Below, in pieces: positions 1 through 9,252 of a DNA stretch of 64,000 nucleotides. The stretch's first letter is position 1. The number at the start of each line of letters is the position of its first letter. A program made the translations under genes and the position numbers. This DNA comes from Sphingobium algorifonticola (lineage in GTDB: Bacteria > Pseudomonadota > Alphaproteobacteria > Sphingomonadales > Sphingomonadaceae): assembly GCF_004005485.1 (NCBI RefSeq), contig NZ_RZUL01000001.1, forward strand, positions 1,018,128 through 1,082,127. Direction: 5' to 3'. The notes beneath the pieces were generated by a model that saw only the letters and a program-made list of their open reading frames with translations, was not told the DNA's origin and searched no databases.

Positions 1-59
1 GTCACGTAACCTGATGCCGCATCAGGGGGCGGGCCTGGTCATGTATTCGTATGCACTGC

Positions 60-1385
60 TCAGAAATCGGTCGCTTCAAAGCGCACCGGCTCGCCGATCG
101 CGGCCTCTGCCAGGCTGTCTTCCCACATCACCCGGTTGCCGCGGATGATGGTGCCGACTGGTTTGCCCGTCAGGCTCATGTCCGCAAAGGGCGACCAGCC
201 ACAGCGCGAGGCAAGCCAGTCCGCTCCGATCGTCCAGCGTTTCTTGAGGTCCACGATCGTGAAGTCGGCATCGTAACCCGCCGCGATTCGTCCCTTGCCG
301 ACCAGCCCGAATATGCGCTGCGGCCCGGCGCTGGTCAGTTCTATGAACCGTGCCAATGTGGTGCGGCCCTGTGCAACATGGTCGAGCAGCAGAGGCACGA
401 GCGTCTGCACGCCCGGCATGCCGCTGGGCGAGGCCGGGTAGGTCTTCGCCTTTTCCTCCAGCGTATGCGGCGCATGATCGGACCCGAGCACGTCGGGGAC
501 TCCCTGATTGAGGAAATGCCACAGGCCATCGCGATGGGCACCCGACCGGATAGGCGGGTTCATCTGCGCGAAGGTGCCAAGCCGCGGATAGGCCTCCTCA
601 CCGGCCAAGGTCAGATGCTGCGGCGTCACCTCGCACGTCGCGATATCCTTGTTCTGTGCAATATACTCCAGTTCGGCGGGCGTCGTGATGTGGAGGACAT
701 GAATGCGCCGCCCGGCCGCACGGGCAAGCGCAATGATCCGCTTCGTCGCGATCATTGCGCTTTCATCATCGCGCCAGACGGGGTGCGAAGCGGGATCACC
801 TTCGACGCGGAAATCCTTGCGTGCGTTCATCCGGCTTTCGTCTTCGGCATGAATGGCGACGCGCCGCTTGCCGGAGGCGAGCACACGGGCAAGCGCATTG
901 TCGTCATCCACCAGCAGGCTGCCGGTCGAGGCGCCCATGAATATCTTCACGCCTGCCGTGCCGGGAATCCGCTCCAGTTCGGCAAGCTGTTCGGCATTGT
1001 CCGCCGTCGCACCGACATAGAAGGCATGGTCGCACCACATCCGATGGCGGGCGCGGGCCAGCTTGTCGTGAACGCGTTCGGCCGTGTCGGTATTGGGATT
1101 GGTGTTGGGCATTTCGAACACGGCCGTGACGCCGCCCAGCACCGCCGCGCGGCTCCCGCTTTCCAGATCCTCCTTGTGCTCCAGCCCCGGCTCGCGGAAA
1201 TGCACTTGGCTGTCGATCACCCCCGGCAAGATGTCGAGACCGGTGCAATCGATTGTTTCTCCGCCTGAAAAGCCGCTGCCGATGGCCGCGATCCGTCCGC
1301 CCGAAACCCCGATATCCGCCAGAACCGGGCCGCCGGGGGTATGGATTGTCCCGTTGTTGAGGACCATGTCGAAAATCTGGGTCAT
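60..1385 (-). CDS. pyrC: Dihydroorotase, class I type (pyrimidine biosynthesis)
   Basis: Amidohydrolase of 441 residues, the usual length of class I dihydroorotases, which close carbamoyl-aspartate to dihydroorotate in the cytoplasm. Visible family motifs are the metal-binding segment DSQVHFREPG near residue 60, the segment GVKIFMGAST near 145 where the carboxylated lysine lies, and GSDHAPHTLEEK near 305 carrying the catalytic aspartate. No pyrB lies beside it in this window. Hydantoinase and allantoinase share the fold, but the HFREPG and GSDHAPH pattern favours dihydroorotase. It is divergent from the YgfZ-like gene with about 54 bp between them, so both promoters must be in or near that gap. 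Confidence 0.9.
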   Translation of the reverse strand: MTQIFDMVLNNGTIHTPGGPVLADIGVSGGRIAAIGSGFSGGETIDCTGLDILPGVIDSQVHFREPGLEHKEDLESGSRAAVLGGVTAVFEMPNTNPNTDTAERVHDKLARARHRMWCDHAFYVGATADNAEQLAELERIPGTAGVKIFMGASTGSLLVDDDNALARVLASGKRRVAIHAEDESRMNARKDFRVEGDPASHPVWRDDESAMIATKRIIALARAAGRRIHVLHITTPAELEYIAQNKDIATCEVTPQHLTLAGEEAYPRLGTFAQMNPPIRSGAHRDGLWHFLNQGVPDVLGSDHAPHTLEEKAKTYPASPSGMPGVQTLVPLLLDHVAQGRTTLARFIELTSAGPQRIFGLVGKGRIAAGYDADFTIVDLKKRWTIGADWLASRCGWSPFADMSLTGKPVGTIIRGNRVMWEDSLAEAAIGEPVRFEATDF

Positions 1386-1439
1386 GATGGTTGTCCGCTT
1401 TGGCTTGGCTTGGCACCGGCATCGTCCTACCTAAGGTCC

Positions 1440-2189
1440 ATGACCGATACCACCCCCCATGGCATGCTGCCTGACCGTGCCGTGCTGCGCGTTTCCGGCG
1501 CGGAGGCCCGCGCGTTCCTGCAGGGGCTGGTGACGCAGGACGTGATCGGCCTGGTGCCCGGCGTGCCGCGCTGGTCCGGGCTGCTCACGCCGCAGGGCAA
1601 GGCGCTGTTCGATTTCATGCTGTGGGCCGATGGAGACGATGTCCTGATCGACTGCGAGGCGGCGCAGGGCGATGCGCTGATGCGGCGCCTTTCGATGTAC
1701 CGCCTGCGCCGCCCCGTCACGATCGCGAGGGATCCCGCCATGGCCGTGCATTGGGCGCTGGACGAGCCTGGCCAATCGCGCGATCCGCGCTTGCCGACGC
1801 TCGGCTATCGGTGGCTGGCCCCCGCCGATGGACAGGACGTCAGCGCCGCTTGGCGCAGACATCGGCTCTCGCTCCAGGTGTTCGAGGGCGTTGCCGAGCT
1901 GGGTCAGGACCAGACTCTCTGGCTCGAAGCCAATGCGGAGGCACTGAACGGCGTCGACTTTACCAAAGGCTGCTACATCGGCCAGGAAAATACGGCGCGG
2001 ATGCATTATCGGTCAAAGGTGAACCGGCGGCTTGTCGCGGTGCCTCTGGCGCAGGCCGATTCGAAGCGGCAGCGGCTGGCACTCGTCGCATATGGGGTTT
2101 CCATCGAGCATCGCAGGGTGGAAGATATGGTAACGCTGGCGCTGCCCGATTGGCTGTCAGCGGCGATCACCGCACCGGCAGAAGGCTGA
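1440..2189 (+). CDS. ygfZ: YgfZ/GcvT-like folate-binding protein (Fe-S cluster maturation)
   Basis: A 249-residue protein with the family signature KGCYIGQE near residue 175, followed by a short C-terminal barrel. Proteins of this family bind folate and help assemble or repair some Fe-S clusters; they resemble the glycine-cleavage T protein but are shorter. The frame is open upstream to about 1341, but the ATG at 1440 gives the expected N terminus (MTDTTPHGMLPDRAVLRVSG) and avoids overlap with pyrC on the other strand. The next gene starts 4 bp after the stop, so the two are probably co-transcribed. Confidence 0.85.
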   Translation: MTDTTPHGMLPDRAVLRVSGAEARAFLQGLVTQDVIGLVPGVPRWSGLLTPQGKALFDFMLWADGDDVLIDCEAAQGDALMRRLSMYRLRRPVTIARDPAMAVHWALDEPGQSRDPRLPTLGYRWLAPADGQDVSAAWRRHRLSLQVFEGVAELGQDQTLWLEANAEALNGVDFTKGCYIGQENTARMHYRSKVNRRLVAVPLAQADSKRQRLALVAYGVSIEHRRVEDMVTLALPDWLSAAITAPAEG

Positions 2190-2193
2190 TCGC

Positions 2194-2937
2194 ATGCGAT
2201 GGTCGTTGCTTGCGCTGGCCCTGTTCGTCTGTCCGACGGTCGCAGGTGCCGAGACGCGCTGGACGCTCGTCAAAAGCTATCCGCACGATCCTAAGGCGTT
2301 CACCGAAGGGCTGCTGTGGGTCGATGACAGCCTGTACGAAAGCACCGGGCTGACCGGAAAGTCGGACATCCGGCAGGTGCGGCTGAAAGACGGCAAGGTG
2401 CTCCGCCGTGTCGCGATCGATGATCCCTATTTCGGCGAGGGGATCGTGAACTGGAGCGACCGGATCATCAGCCTCACCTGGCGGCACCGGCAGGGGTTCG
2501 TCTGGAACCGCAAGGATTTCAGACGGATCGGCGATTTCCGCTACGAAGGCGAAGGCTGGGCGCTGACGCAGGACGGGCGCGCGCTCATCATGAGCGACGG
2601 CACCGCAGAATTGCGCTTCCTCGATCCCGACACACTGGCCGAAATCCGGCGCATCACGGTCACGTGGAACGGCCGTCCGGTCGATCGCCTGAACGAGCTG
2701 GAATATGTGAAGGGCGAAGTGCTGGCCAATGTCTGGTTCGACAATCGTATCGCCCGGATCGACCCGGCCACCGGTGCCGTCATCGACTGGATCGACCTGT
2801 CGTCGCTGGCCGACCAGGTACAAGCAAAAGACCCCGAAGCCGTGCTGAACGGCATCGCCTATGACGCGACGCGCGATCGCCTGTTCGTCACGGGCAAATA
2901 CTGGCCCCGTCTGTTCGAGATCAAGCTGCTGCGGTGA
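2194..2937 (+). CDS. Glutaminyl-peptide cyclotransferase (plant-type glutamine cyclotransferase)
   Basis: A 247-residue protein with an N-terminal signal peptide (about residues 1-19, ending VAGA) followed by a five-bladed beta-propeller-like sequence. Typical motifs are FTEGLLW, LYESTG, DPYFGEG and LNELEYVKG. The family turns N-terminal glutamine into pyroglutamate and acts in the periplasm in bacteria. It starts 4 bp after the YgfZ-like gene and converges with rpoN, whose stop lies 2 bp away, so there is no room for a separate terminator. Confidence 0.85.
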   Translation: MRWSLLALALFVCPTVAGAETRWTLVKSYPHDPKAFTEGLLWVDDSLYESTGLTGKSDIRQVRLKDGKVLRRVAIDDPYFGEGIVNWSDRIISLTWRHRQGFVWNRKDFRRIGDFRYEGEGWALTQDGRALIMSDGTAELRFLDPDTLAEIRRITVTWNGRPVDRLNELEYVKGEVLANVWFDNRIARIDPATGAVIDWIDLSSLADQVQAKDPEAVLNGIAYDATRDRLFVTGKYWPRLFEIKLLR

Positions 2938-2939
2938 GG

Positions 2940-4481
2940 TTACGCGGCCTTGCTGCCGCCCAGCGCCTTTTGCCGGCGCCGCTGCACCGATGAACCGATG
3001 CCGAGAGCTTCGCGATATTTGGCGACGGTGCGCCGGGCGATGTCGAATCCCTTGGCGCGCAGCAGATCGACCAGCGTATCGTCCGACAGGATTTTCCGTC
3101 CGTCCTCACCCGCAATCAGCGCCTTGATATGGCTCTTGACGGCTTCGGCAGACACCGCATCGCCGCCGTCCGAAGACTGAATGGCGCTCGTGAAGAAATA
3201 TTTCAGCTCGAACAGGCCGCGCGGGCAGGAGAGATATTTGTTGGACGTCACCCGGCTGACGGTCGACTCGTGCATCTCGATCGCATCGGCGACCATACGC
3301 AGCGTCAGCGGACGCAGATGCGCTACGCCCTCGCGGAAAAAGGCGTCCTGCTGTTTCACGATTTCGCTCGCCACCTTGATGATGGTCTTCTGGCGCTGAT
3401 CCAGGGCCTTCACCAGCCAGTTGGCGCTCGCCAGGCAATCGGTCAGCCAGGCTTTCGATTGCTTGTCATGCGCGCCATTGGCCAGTTCGACATAGTAATT
3501 CCGGTTGACGAGAACGCGTGGCAGCGTGGCCGCGTTGATTTCGATCGCCCATCCCGGCCCGCGCGGGGCTACAAAAAGGTCCGGCACGACGGCAGGCGCG
3601 CTGTCACCACCATAGCGCAGCCCCGGCTTAGGGTCGTAACTGCGCAGTTCGCGGATCATGTCGGCCATGTCTTCCTCGTCCACGCCGCAGATGCGCCGCA
3701 GATGCGGCAGCGCGCCCTTCGCCAGAATGTCCAGATTGTCGATCAGCAGCGCCATGCAAGGATCGTAACGGTCGGCTTCCTTCGACTGCAGTGCCAGGCA
3801 TTCGGAAAGGCTGCGCGCGCCGACGCCGGTGGGATCGAAGCTTTGGATCACGCCCAGCACCGCTTCGACCGTTTGGAGCGGCACGTCGAGCGCACGCGCC
3901 AGCGCCGACAGGTCAGCTTCCAGATAGCCCGCTTCGTCGATCTGCCCGATCAGCTGTCGCGCAATCAGCAGTTCGATGCCGGACAATCGCGTGCCCGCCT
4001 GCGCCATCAGATGTTCGTGCAGCCCGATATCGGCGCTGGCGAAACTGTCGAAATCCGGGCCGTCCTCGCCAAAGCCGCCGCTGGTCGATTGCGCCTCGCC
4101 GCTCAGGCTCCGGTCCGCGACGGCCGCATGCACGGACAGCCGGTCGCCGGGGCCATCGTCGATGAAGGTTTCAGCGCCATAATCGACATCCAGCGGATTG
4201 TCGGATGCGCCCAGGCCTTGTGCGATCAGGCTGTCGGCGCTGGCGGTTTCGGCGGACAGGGCAGGGGCGTCGGCGCCACCGTCCGCCATGTCCGACAGGG
4301 GGATTTCCTCGACTGCGCCCGAAGGCCCGGATTCCAGCAGCGGATTGCGTTCCAGCTCGCCCGCGATGAATGTCTCGATTTCGAGATTGGAAAGCGCGAG
4401 CAGCCGGATCGCCTGCTGCAACTGCGGCGTCATGACCAGCGACTGGCTCTGCCGCAGATCGAGGCGAGGACCCAGCGCCAT
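2940..4481 (-). CDS. rpoN: RNA polymerase sigma-54 factor
   Basis: Protein of 513 residues. The N-terminal glutamine-rich activator-interacting region (LRQSQSLVMTPQLQQAIRLL) lies at residues 8-27. The core-binding and cross-shaped HTH regions are in the middle. The C-terminal RpoN box is seen as ARRTVAKYREALGI near residue 490. It directs enhancer-dependent promoters (-24/-12). It is the last gene of the minus-strand rnd-lptC-lptA-lptB-rpoN block, 45 bp after lptB, an order common in alphaproteobacteria. The downstream hpf/ptsN genes often found in other proteobacteria are absent here. Confidence 0.96.
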   Translation of the reverse strand: MALGPRLDLRQSQSLVMTPQLQQAIRLLALSNLEIETFIAGELERNPLLESGPSGAVEEIPLSDMADGGADAPALSAETASADSLIAQGLGASDNPLDVDYGAETFIDDGPGDRLSVHAAVADRSLSGEAQSTSGGFGEDGPDFDSFASADIGLHEHLMAQAGTRLSGIELLIARQLIGQIDEAGYLEADLSALARALDVPLQTVEAVLGVIQSFDPTGVGARSLSECLALQSKEADRYDPCMALLIDNLDILAKGALPHLRRICGVDEEDMADMIRELRSYDPKPGLRYGGDSAPAVVPDLFVAPRGPGWAIEINAATLPRVLVNRNYYVELANGAHDKQSKAWLTDCLASANWLVKALDQRQKTIIKVASEIVKQQDAFFREGVAHLRPLTLRMVADAIEMHESTVSRVTSNKYLSCPRGLFELKYFFTSAIQSSDGGDAVSAEAVKSHIKALIAGEDGRKILSDDTLVDLLRAKGFDIARRTVAKYREALGIGSSVQRRRQKALGGSKAA

Positions 4482-4526
4482 CAGCCTTGCCTGTCACTCC
4501 GCAAGGGTGCGTGCCTGCTCATCGCG

Positions 4527-5306
4527 TCACAGCGAAAAGCTTTCGCCCAGATACAGGCGGCGGACGTCGGCATTGGCGACGAGTTCGGTCGGGCTGCCCG
4601 CAAAGAGCACCTTGCCATCGTAGATGATGCAGGCACGATCGACGATTTCCAGCGTCTCGCGCACATTATGGTCGGTGATGAGCACGCCGATGCCGCGCGT
4701 CTTGAGCTGCTTCACCAGATCGCGGATATCGGCGATGGACAGCGGATCGATGCCCGCGAACGGCTCGTCCAGTAGCACGATGGAGGGGCTGGCGGCGAGC
4801 GCGCGGGCGATTTCGCATCGCCGCCGCTCTCCGCCTGAAAGCGCCATGGCGGATGCGGCCCGCAGCCGGGTCAGTCCGAACTCCGCCAGCAGGGTTTCCA
4901 GCCGTTCCGCCCGCGCCGCCTTGTCCGGTTCGGCCAACTCCAGCACGGCACCGATATTCTGTTCCACCGTCATGCCACGAAAGATGGAGGTTTCCTGCGG
5001 CAGATAGCCTAGGCCCAGAATCGCCCGGCGATACATTGGCAGGCTCGTGATATCATGGCCGTCCAGCATGATGCGGCCGCTGTCCGGGCGCACCAGCCCC
5101 ATGATCGAATAGAAGCAGGTCGTCTTGCCCGCGCCGTTGGGACCCAGCAGGCCGACGACTTCGCCGTTGCCGACCGTCAGCGACACGTCGGCCAGCACCG
5201 TCCGCCGGTCATAGCTTTTGGCGATCGAAACGACCGAAAGACCATCGCCGCGGTCATGCGGAATCACAGGCGCAGCGGTGGGGGCGATGCTTGTCAGATC
5301 ATCCAT
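4527..5306 (-). CDS. lptB: LPS export ABC transporter ATP-binding protein
   Basis: ABC ATPase of 259 residues with Walker A GPNGAGKTTCF near residue 54, signature LSGGERRRCEIARA near 157, Walker B PSIVLLDEPFAGIDP near 175 and the switch His in ITDHNVRETL. The motif YLPQETSIFRGMTVEQN is typical of LptB. It powers extraction of LPS from the inner membrane through LptFG and the LptC/LptA bridge. It lies 139 bp after lptA and upstream of rpoN. The N-terminal 20 or so residues are an extension compared with E. coli LptB. Confidence 0.95.
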   Translation of the reverse strand: MDDLTSIAPTAAPVIPHDRGDGLSVVSIAKSYDRRTVLADVSLTVGNGEVVGLLGPNGAGKTTCFYSIMGLVRPDSGRIMLDGHDITSLPMYRRAILGLGYLPQETSIFRGMTVEQNIGAVLELAEPDKAARAERLETLLAEFGLTRLRAASAMALSGGERRRCEIARALAASPSIVLLDEPFAGIDPLSIADIRDLVKQLKTRGIGVLITDHNVRETLEIVDRACIIYDGKVLFAGSPTELVANADVRRLYLGESFSL

Positions 5307-5445
5307 GCAATATCCTCATGCCGCCCTTGGTCCGCCATCCGCGCGTAGCCGACCCAGGTTCGGCATCAATCTTGCACGCTTTCTGCATGGCGCGATGACA
5401 ATGGGCAAGTGGGTTTGCGTCGGCCACTATGGTGTGGTGGCCGGA

Positions 5446-5994
5446 TCAGCGGTTGGCCGCCGGGCGCTGGGGCACGGTGAACGTGCCGGAAACGCGGCCG
5501 CCCGAACCCGTCACCGATCCCGGCGGGCCACCTGCGGACCGTCCATCGACGGTCGAGCGTCCGCTTGCCAGGTCGATCAGCAGCCGCCCGCCAGACAGGC
5601 GATTGCTGCCCTGCACCAGCTGGACATTGCCCAGCATGGTGATGAGCCGGCGGTTAAGGTCATAGATGGCGACATTGCCGCGCGCGGTTTCGTTTCCACG
5701 CGTCACCACCACGGAGCCTGATGCGTCGATACGGTCTATCTCGATGCTGCCGACCTGACGATAGGCCACGGTCATGCGTGCGGCGCGCAACGTCAGCCCT
5801 GCCTGATCGACAACGACATTGCCCGATACGACGACACGGTCGGCGCGATCCTGCACTTCGATGCGGTCGGCGGCGAAATTGACCGGCGCGTTGCTGTTGT
5901 GGTTGGCGAGTGTCTGCGCCTGCGCGCCGGTAACGGACAGCGTGAGGGCGGCCGCCGAAAGGCAGAACGCGATCAGGGGGAAATGCCGGGTCAT
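5446..5994 (-). CDS. lptA: LPS transport periplasmic protein LptA
   Basis: A 182-residue OstA-like protein with a signal peptide (about residues 1-26, ending AQA). The beta-jellyroll starts at FAADRIEVQDRADRVVVSGN, with repeats of V-x-G-x-V typical of LptA. It carries LPS across the periplasm between LptC and LptD. The tail after about residue 150 is rich in Gly, Pro and Ser and probably disordered. Its ATG overlaps the lptC stop by 4 bp, so the two are translationally coupled. Confidence 0.9.
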   Translation of the reverse strand: MTRHFPLIAFCLSAAALTLSVTGAQAQTLANHNSNAPVNFAADRIEVQDRADRVVVSGNVVVDQAGLTLRAARMTVAYRQVGSIEIDRIDASGSVVVTRGNETARGNVAIYDLNRRLITMLGNVQLVQGSNRLSGGRLLIDLASGRSTVDGRSAGGPPGSVTGSGGRVSGTFTVPQRPAANR

Positions 5995-6641
5995 CGTGAT
6001 CGCCCTTTGAGGCCATTTTGGTCGATACGCAAGCGGGCGCGACCGTTCAGCGTCACGGTCCGCGCGCCCAGATCGGCTTCCAGCCGGTCACCGCTGAACG
6101 TCCCTATCGGCATCCGGCCATCGACTCGCCCAGCACTGCGCATCTGCCGCGTCTTGAGGTCGATACCAACGTCGCGCGTGGTCAGGCGATAGCCCCCTGC
6201 GGCCTGAAACTGCACCGCGCCATCGATCATGACGCGTTCGCTGTCCATATCATAGCGACCCCGCTGCGCCGTCAGCACGGCGGGACCGTCCGACAACAGG
6301 ATTCGCGCTGACAGATCCTGCAAATGCACGATCGGTTCACGCGAGCTTTTCTGCACGGCCGATCCAGCGCGCAAGGAGAATCGCTGCCCGCTGCTGTCCT
6401 CGCCCCTATACAGTGCCTCGGTCACGCGCATCCGTTCCTTGGCCACGGCCACCTTGTTCTTGTCGAGCACGAAACTCACGTCACCGACGCTTGTGAAGGG
6501 CGCGGTCGCCAGGAAGGCGGAAAGGACGCCCACCAGAACCGGCAACGCATTCTTGAGCGCCCCAATCAGCCGGTCGTGGCTGCCACCGGGTATCGCCCAT
6601 GACTGGCGGCTGGTACGTTGCTGGTCGGCCTGGAACGACAT
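5991..6641 (-). CDS. lptC: LPS export system protein LptC
   Basis: A 216-residue protein with one N-terminal transmembrane segment (about residues 27-48, NALPVLVGVLSAFLATAPFT) and a periplasmic LptC domain. It forms part of the LptBFGC complex that hands LPS to LptA. Function rests on fold pattern and position: 6 bp after rnd and overlapping lptA by 4 bp. Sequence conservation in LptC is low, so synteny carries much of the weight. Confidence 0.85.
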   Translation of the reverse strand: MSFQADQQRTSRQSWAIPGGSHDRLIGALKNALPVLVGVLSAFLATAPFTSVGDVSFVLDKNKVAVAKERMRVTEALYRGEDSSGQRFSLRAGSAVQKSSREPIVHLQDLSARILLSDGPAVLTAQRGRYDMDSERVMIDGAVQFQAAGGYRLTTRDVGIDLKTRQMRSAGRVDGRMPIGTFSGDRLEADLGARTVTLNGRARLRIDQNGLKGRSR

Positions 6642-6647
6642 CAGCGC

Positions 6648-7265
6648 CTACATATGCGCAAAAATGTCGGTTTCCGGCCAGCCCGCAAGGTCGAGCAGCG
6701 CCCTGTGCGGCAGGAAATCGAAACAGGCCTGTGCTATCTCCATGCGACCTTCGCGGATCAGGCGCCCGTCCAGTTCGTCCTTCAGCAAGTGCAGGTAGCG
6801 CACGTCGGACGCCGCATAGTCCTTCTGCGCGTCCGACAGCACCGGGCCGCCCCAGTCGGAGCTTTGCTGCACCTTGCTCAGATCCTGCCCCAAGAGCTCG
6901 CGCACCAGTTCCTTCAGCCCGTGACGGTCGGTATAGGTTCGTACCAGCCGCGAGGCGATCTTGGTGCAATAGACCGGCGTCGCCAGCACACCCAGATAAT
7001 GCTGGAGCGCCGCGATGTCGAAACGCCCGAAATGAAACAGCTTGATGCGCGCCGGATCGGCGATGACGGCTTTCAGATGGGGCGCTTCATAGGAACTGCC
7101 GGGGTTGAAACGCACCAGATGCTCGTCACCGCGCCCGTCGCTGATCTGCACGACGCACAGCCGGTCGCGCGGGGTTATCAGACCCATGGTTTCGGTATCG
7201 ATGGCAACCGGCCCGTCGGCCAGTACGCCGGGCGGCAAATCTTCTTCATGGAAATGGACTGTCAT
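6648..7265 (-). CDS. rnd: Ribonuclease D family 3'-5' exonuclease
   Basis: A 205-residue DEDDy exonuclease: motif I AIDTETMGLI near residue 22, motif II FHFGRFDIAAL near 75 and motif III YAASDVRYLHLL near 150. It is shorter than E. coli RNase D because it lacks the HRDC domains, which is the usual alphaproteobacterial form found ahead of lptC. It trims 3' ends of structured RNAs. It is the first gene of the rnd-lptCAB-rpoN block. Confidence 0.9.
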   Translation of the reverse strand: MTVHFHEEDLPPGVLADGPVAIDTETMGLITPRDRLCVVQISDGRGDEHLVRFNPGSSYEAPHLKAVIADPARIKLFHFGRFDIAALQHYLGVLATPVYCTKIASRLVRTYTDRHGLKELVRELLGQDLSKVQQSSDWGGPVLSDAQKDYAASDVRYLHLLKDELDGRLIREGRMEIAQACFDFLPHRALLDLAGWPETDIFAHM

Positions 7266-7296
7266 CGCTTCCCTTTAGAGAGGTAAGCGCCGCCGT

Positions 7297-8088
7297 TCAA
7301 TGCGTGCCTTTCGCCGCGACCCTGCGTCTGCGGCTGGCGATGTTGAGCATCTCGACGAAGGCCGAAAAGGCCATGGCGGCGTAGATATAGCCCTTGGGAA
7401 CGTGCACGCCGAAGCCGTCGGCGATCAGGACCGCGCCGATCATCAGCAGGAAACCCAGCGCCAGCATGACCACGGTCGGGTTGCGGGCAATGAAATTGGC
7501 GAGCGGATCGGCGGCAAGCAGCATGACGGTGACCGCCACGATGACCGCGATCACCATCACGGGCAGATCGTCGGTCATGCCCACGGCGGTCAGGATCGAA
7601 TCGATCGAAAAAACCATGTCGAGCAGCAATATCTGTACGATCACCGATCCGAAGCTGACGGCCTTGCCGCCGCTCTTCTTGTCGAGCAACTCGCCGGACT
7701 CCTCGCCATCCAGATTGTGGTGGATTTCCTTCGTCGCCTTCCAGACGAGAAACAGCCCGCCGGCAATCAGGATGATGTCGCGCCATGAAAATGCGGTCTC
7801 GAATGTGGGTTCGCCATGGCTGCCGGGTGCCCCGGTAATCCCCAGGTCGATGATCGGGGCCGTCAGCCCGACCAGCCAAGCGATGCCTGACAGCAGCGCG
7901 AGGCGCAGGCCAAGCGCCAGCCCGATGCCCAGCTTGCGGGCCTTTGCCTGTTGTTCTGGCGGCAACCGGTTGGACAGGATGGATATGAAAATCAGATTGT
8001 CGATGCCCAGCACCACTTCCATGACAACCAGCGCGAACAGCGCGGCCCAAACGGCGGGATCGGCGAATATGGCGAAAATCTCTGTCAC
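7297..8088 (-). CDS. TerC family integral membrane protein (likely metal ion exporter)
   Basis: A membrane protein of 263 residues with about seven helices. It carries the two TerC motifs: [12 protein letters not shown] near residue 18 and [16 protein letters not shown] near 160, which hold the acidic residues thought to bind the metal. Family members are linked to tellurite resistance and Mn2+ efflux. The open frame extends to 8199, but I prefer the GTG at 8088: AGGAAG lies 11 bases upstream and the protein then starts VTEIFAIF as in relatives. The charged loop near residue 120-140 is cytoplasmic by prediction. Confidence 0.85.
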   Translation of the reverse strand: MTEIFAIFADPAVWAALFALVVMEVVLGIDNLIFISILSNRLPPEQQAKARKLGIGLALGLRLALLSGIAWLVGLTAPIIDLGITGAPGSHGEPTFETAFSWRDIILIAGGLFLVWKATKEIHHNLDGEESGELLDKKSGGKAVSFGSVIVQILLLDMVFSIDSILTAVGMTDDLPVMVIAVIVAVTVMLLAADPLANFIARNPTVVMLALGFLLMIGAVLIADGFGVHVPKGYIYAAMAFSAFVEMLNIASRRRRVAAKGTH

Positions 8089-8365
8089 TGCGAAAACTTC
8101 CTGAAGAGAGCTGCGGACGAAGGTGTGCGAGGAGCTGCCGGGGGGTGGCCGACGGCCGATACGAAGATGAAACAATATGGATCGGAAAGACCAAAGCATC
8201 GACGCGATGTTTGGTTGCCCAAACCGTGCGGGAAAATCATTCGCATCGCTGAAAAAATCTGTCTATAGTGAGTCCCAAACCGTAGTTTTGCGGCGGATTC
8301 TGCATGTCCCTTCGTCCGGCAGGCAATCCGAAATTTGATGGGCGAGCGAAAGTGACTAACAGGGC

Positions 8366-9157
8366 ATGAGTTTTGATAGAGGTCGCCGCGGGCGCGGCAA
8401 GGACAAGCGGGACGGTTTCGGCGACGAAAATTTCGGCGGATATGTTGAGCAGAGCGGCAGCCGTTTCGGCGGTGGCGGCGACCGCTTCGGTGGTGGTGGC
8501 GGTTTCGGCGGCGGTGATCGCTTCGGCGGTGGCGGCGATCGCTTTGGTGGCGGTGGTGCAGGCGGCGGCTTTCGCGGCGGTGGCGCAGGCGGTGGCGGCG
8601 GGCGCGGCATGCCGGCGCAGGTCGTTGGCGAAGGCACCGGCGTCGTAAAGTTTTTCAACGCGCAAAAGGGCTTCGGCTTCGTCGTGCGCGATGATGGCGG
8701 CGAAGACGTGTTCGTGCATATCAGCGCGGTTGAGCAAGCCGGTCTCACGGGTCTGGCCGAAGGTCAGCCGCTCGGTTTCACGCTGGTTGATCGCGGCGGC
8801 AAGATTTCGGCGACCGATCTCAAGATCGACGGGGAACCGCTTCCGGTAACCGATCGCGGTCCGCCGCGTGAACCGCGCGCGGGCGCCGCACCTGGCGGTT
8901 TCGGTGGCGGCGACCGGGGGCCGCAGCGTCAGCTTACCGGTGAACGCGCAAGCGGCACCGTCAAGTTCTTCAATGCCATGAAGGGCTTCGGCTTCATCCA
9001 GCGCGACGATGGTCAGCCGGACGCGTTCGTCCATATCAGCGCGGTCGAGCGCGCGGGTATGGCTGCGCTTAACGAAGGCGATCGGCTCGATTTCGAGCTG
9101 GAAGTCGATCGGCGCGGCAAATATGCCGCCGTCAATCTGCAATCCAAGGCAGACTGA
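8366..9157 (+). CDS. Two-domain cold-shock protein with Gly-rich N terminus
   Basis: A 263-residue protein. Residues about 1-80 are a low-complexity Gly/Phe/Arg/Asp segment with repeats of the kind GDRFGGGG. Two cold-shock domains follow, near 90-160 (GVVKFFNAQKGFGFV ... DVFVHISAV) and near 192-262 (GTVKFFNAMKGFGFI ... DAFVHISAV). Both keep the RNP1 (KGFGF) and RNP2 (VFVHIS/AFVHIS) single-strand nucleic-acid binding motifs. Tandem CSDs are common in alphaproteobacteria, but the long Gly-rich leader is not. The 5' leader from about 8270 may be regulatory. It is followed by a strong hairpin. Confidence 0.9.
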   Translation: MSFDRGRRGRGKDKRDGFGDENFGGYVEQSGSRFGGGGDRFGGGGGFGGGDRFGGGGDRFGGGGAGGGFRGGGAGGGGGRGMPAQVVGEGTGVVKFFNAQKGFGFVVRDDGGEDVFVHISAVEQAGLTGLAEGQPLGFTLVDRGGKISATDLKIDGEPLPVTDRGPPREPRAGAAPGGFGGGDRGPQRQLTGERASGTVKFFNAMKGFGFIQRDDGQPDAFVHISAVERAGMAALNEGDRLDFELEVDRRGKYAAVNLQSKAD

Positions 9158-9193
9158 CCGGGCCGGGGTCAACCTGCCGTGATCGTAATTAAT

Positions 9194-9233
9194 GAAATAG
9201 GGGCCGATACGATAGCGTATCGGCCCCTATTTC
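9194..9233. terminator. Bidirectional intrinsic terminator hairpin
   Basis: A perfect 18-bp stem (9194-9211 with 9216-9233) closes a 4-base ATAG loop. It lies between the convergent cold-shock and Dps genes. The A/T-rich outer stem provides a U-rich run on either strand. Confidence 0.85.
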
Positions 9234-9252
9234 AATAGCGTGAAGCGAGGGT

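Noticed and set aside
10..26. Short palindrome CCTGATG-ccg-CATCAGG at the window edge as a terminator
   Set aside because: Seven-base stem with no T run; context before the window is missing.
51..1268. Plus-strand frame over pyrC
   Set aside because: Antisense shadow of a clear dihydroorotase; no motif.
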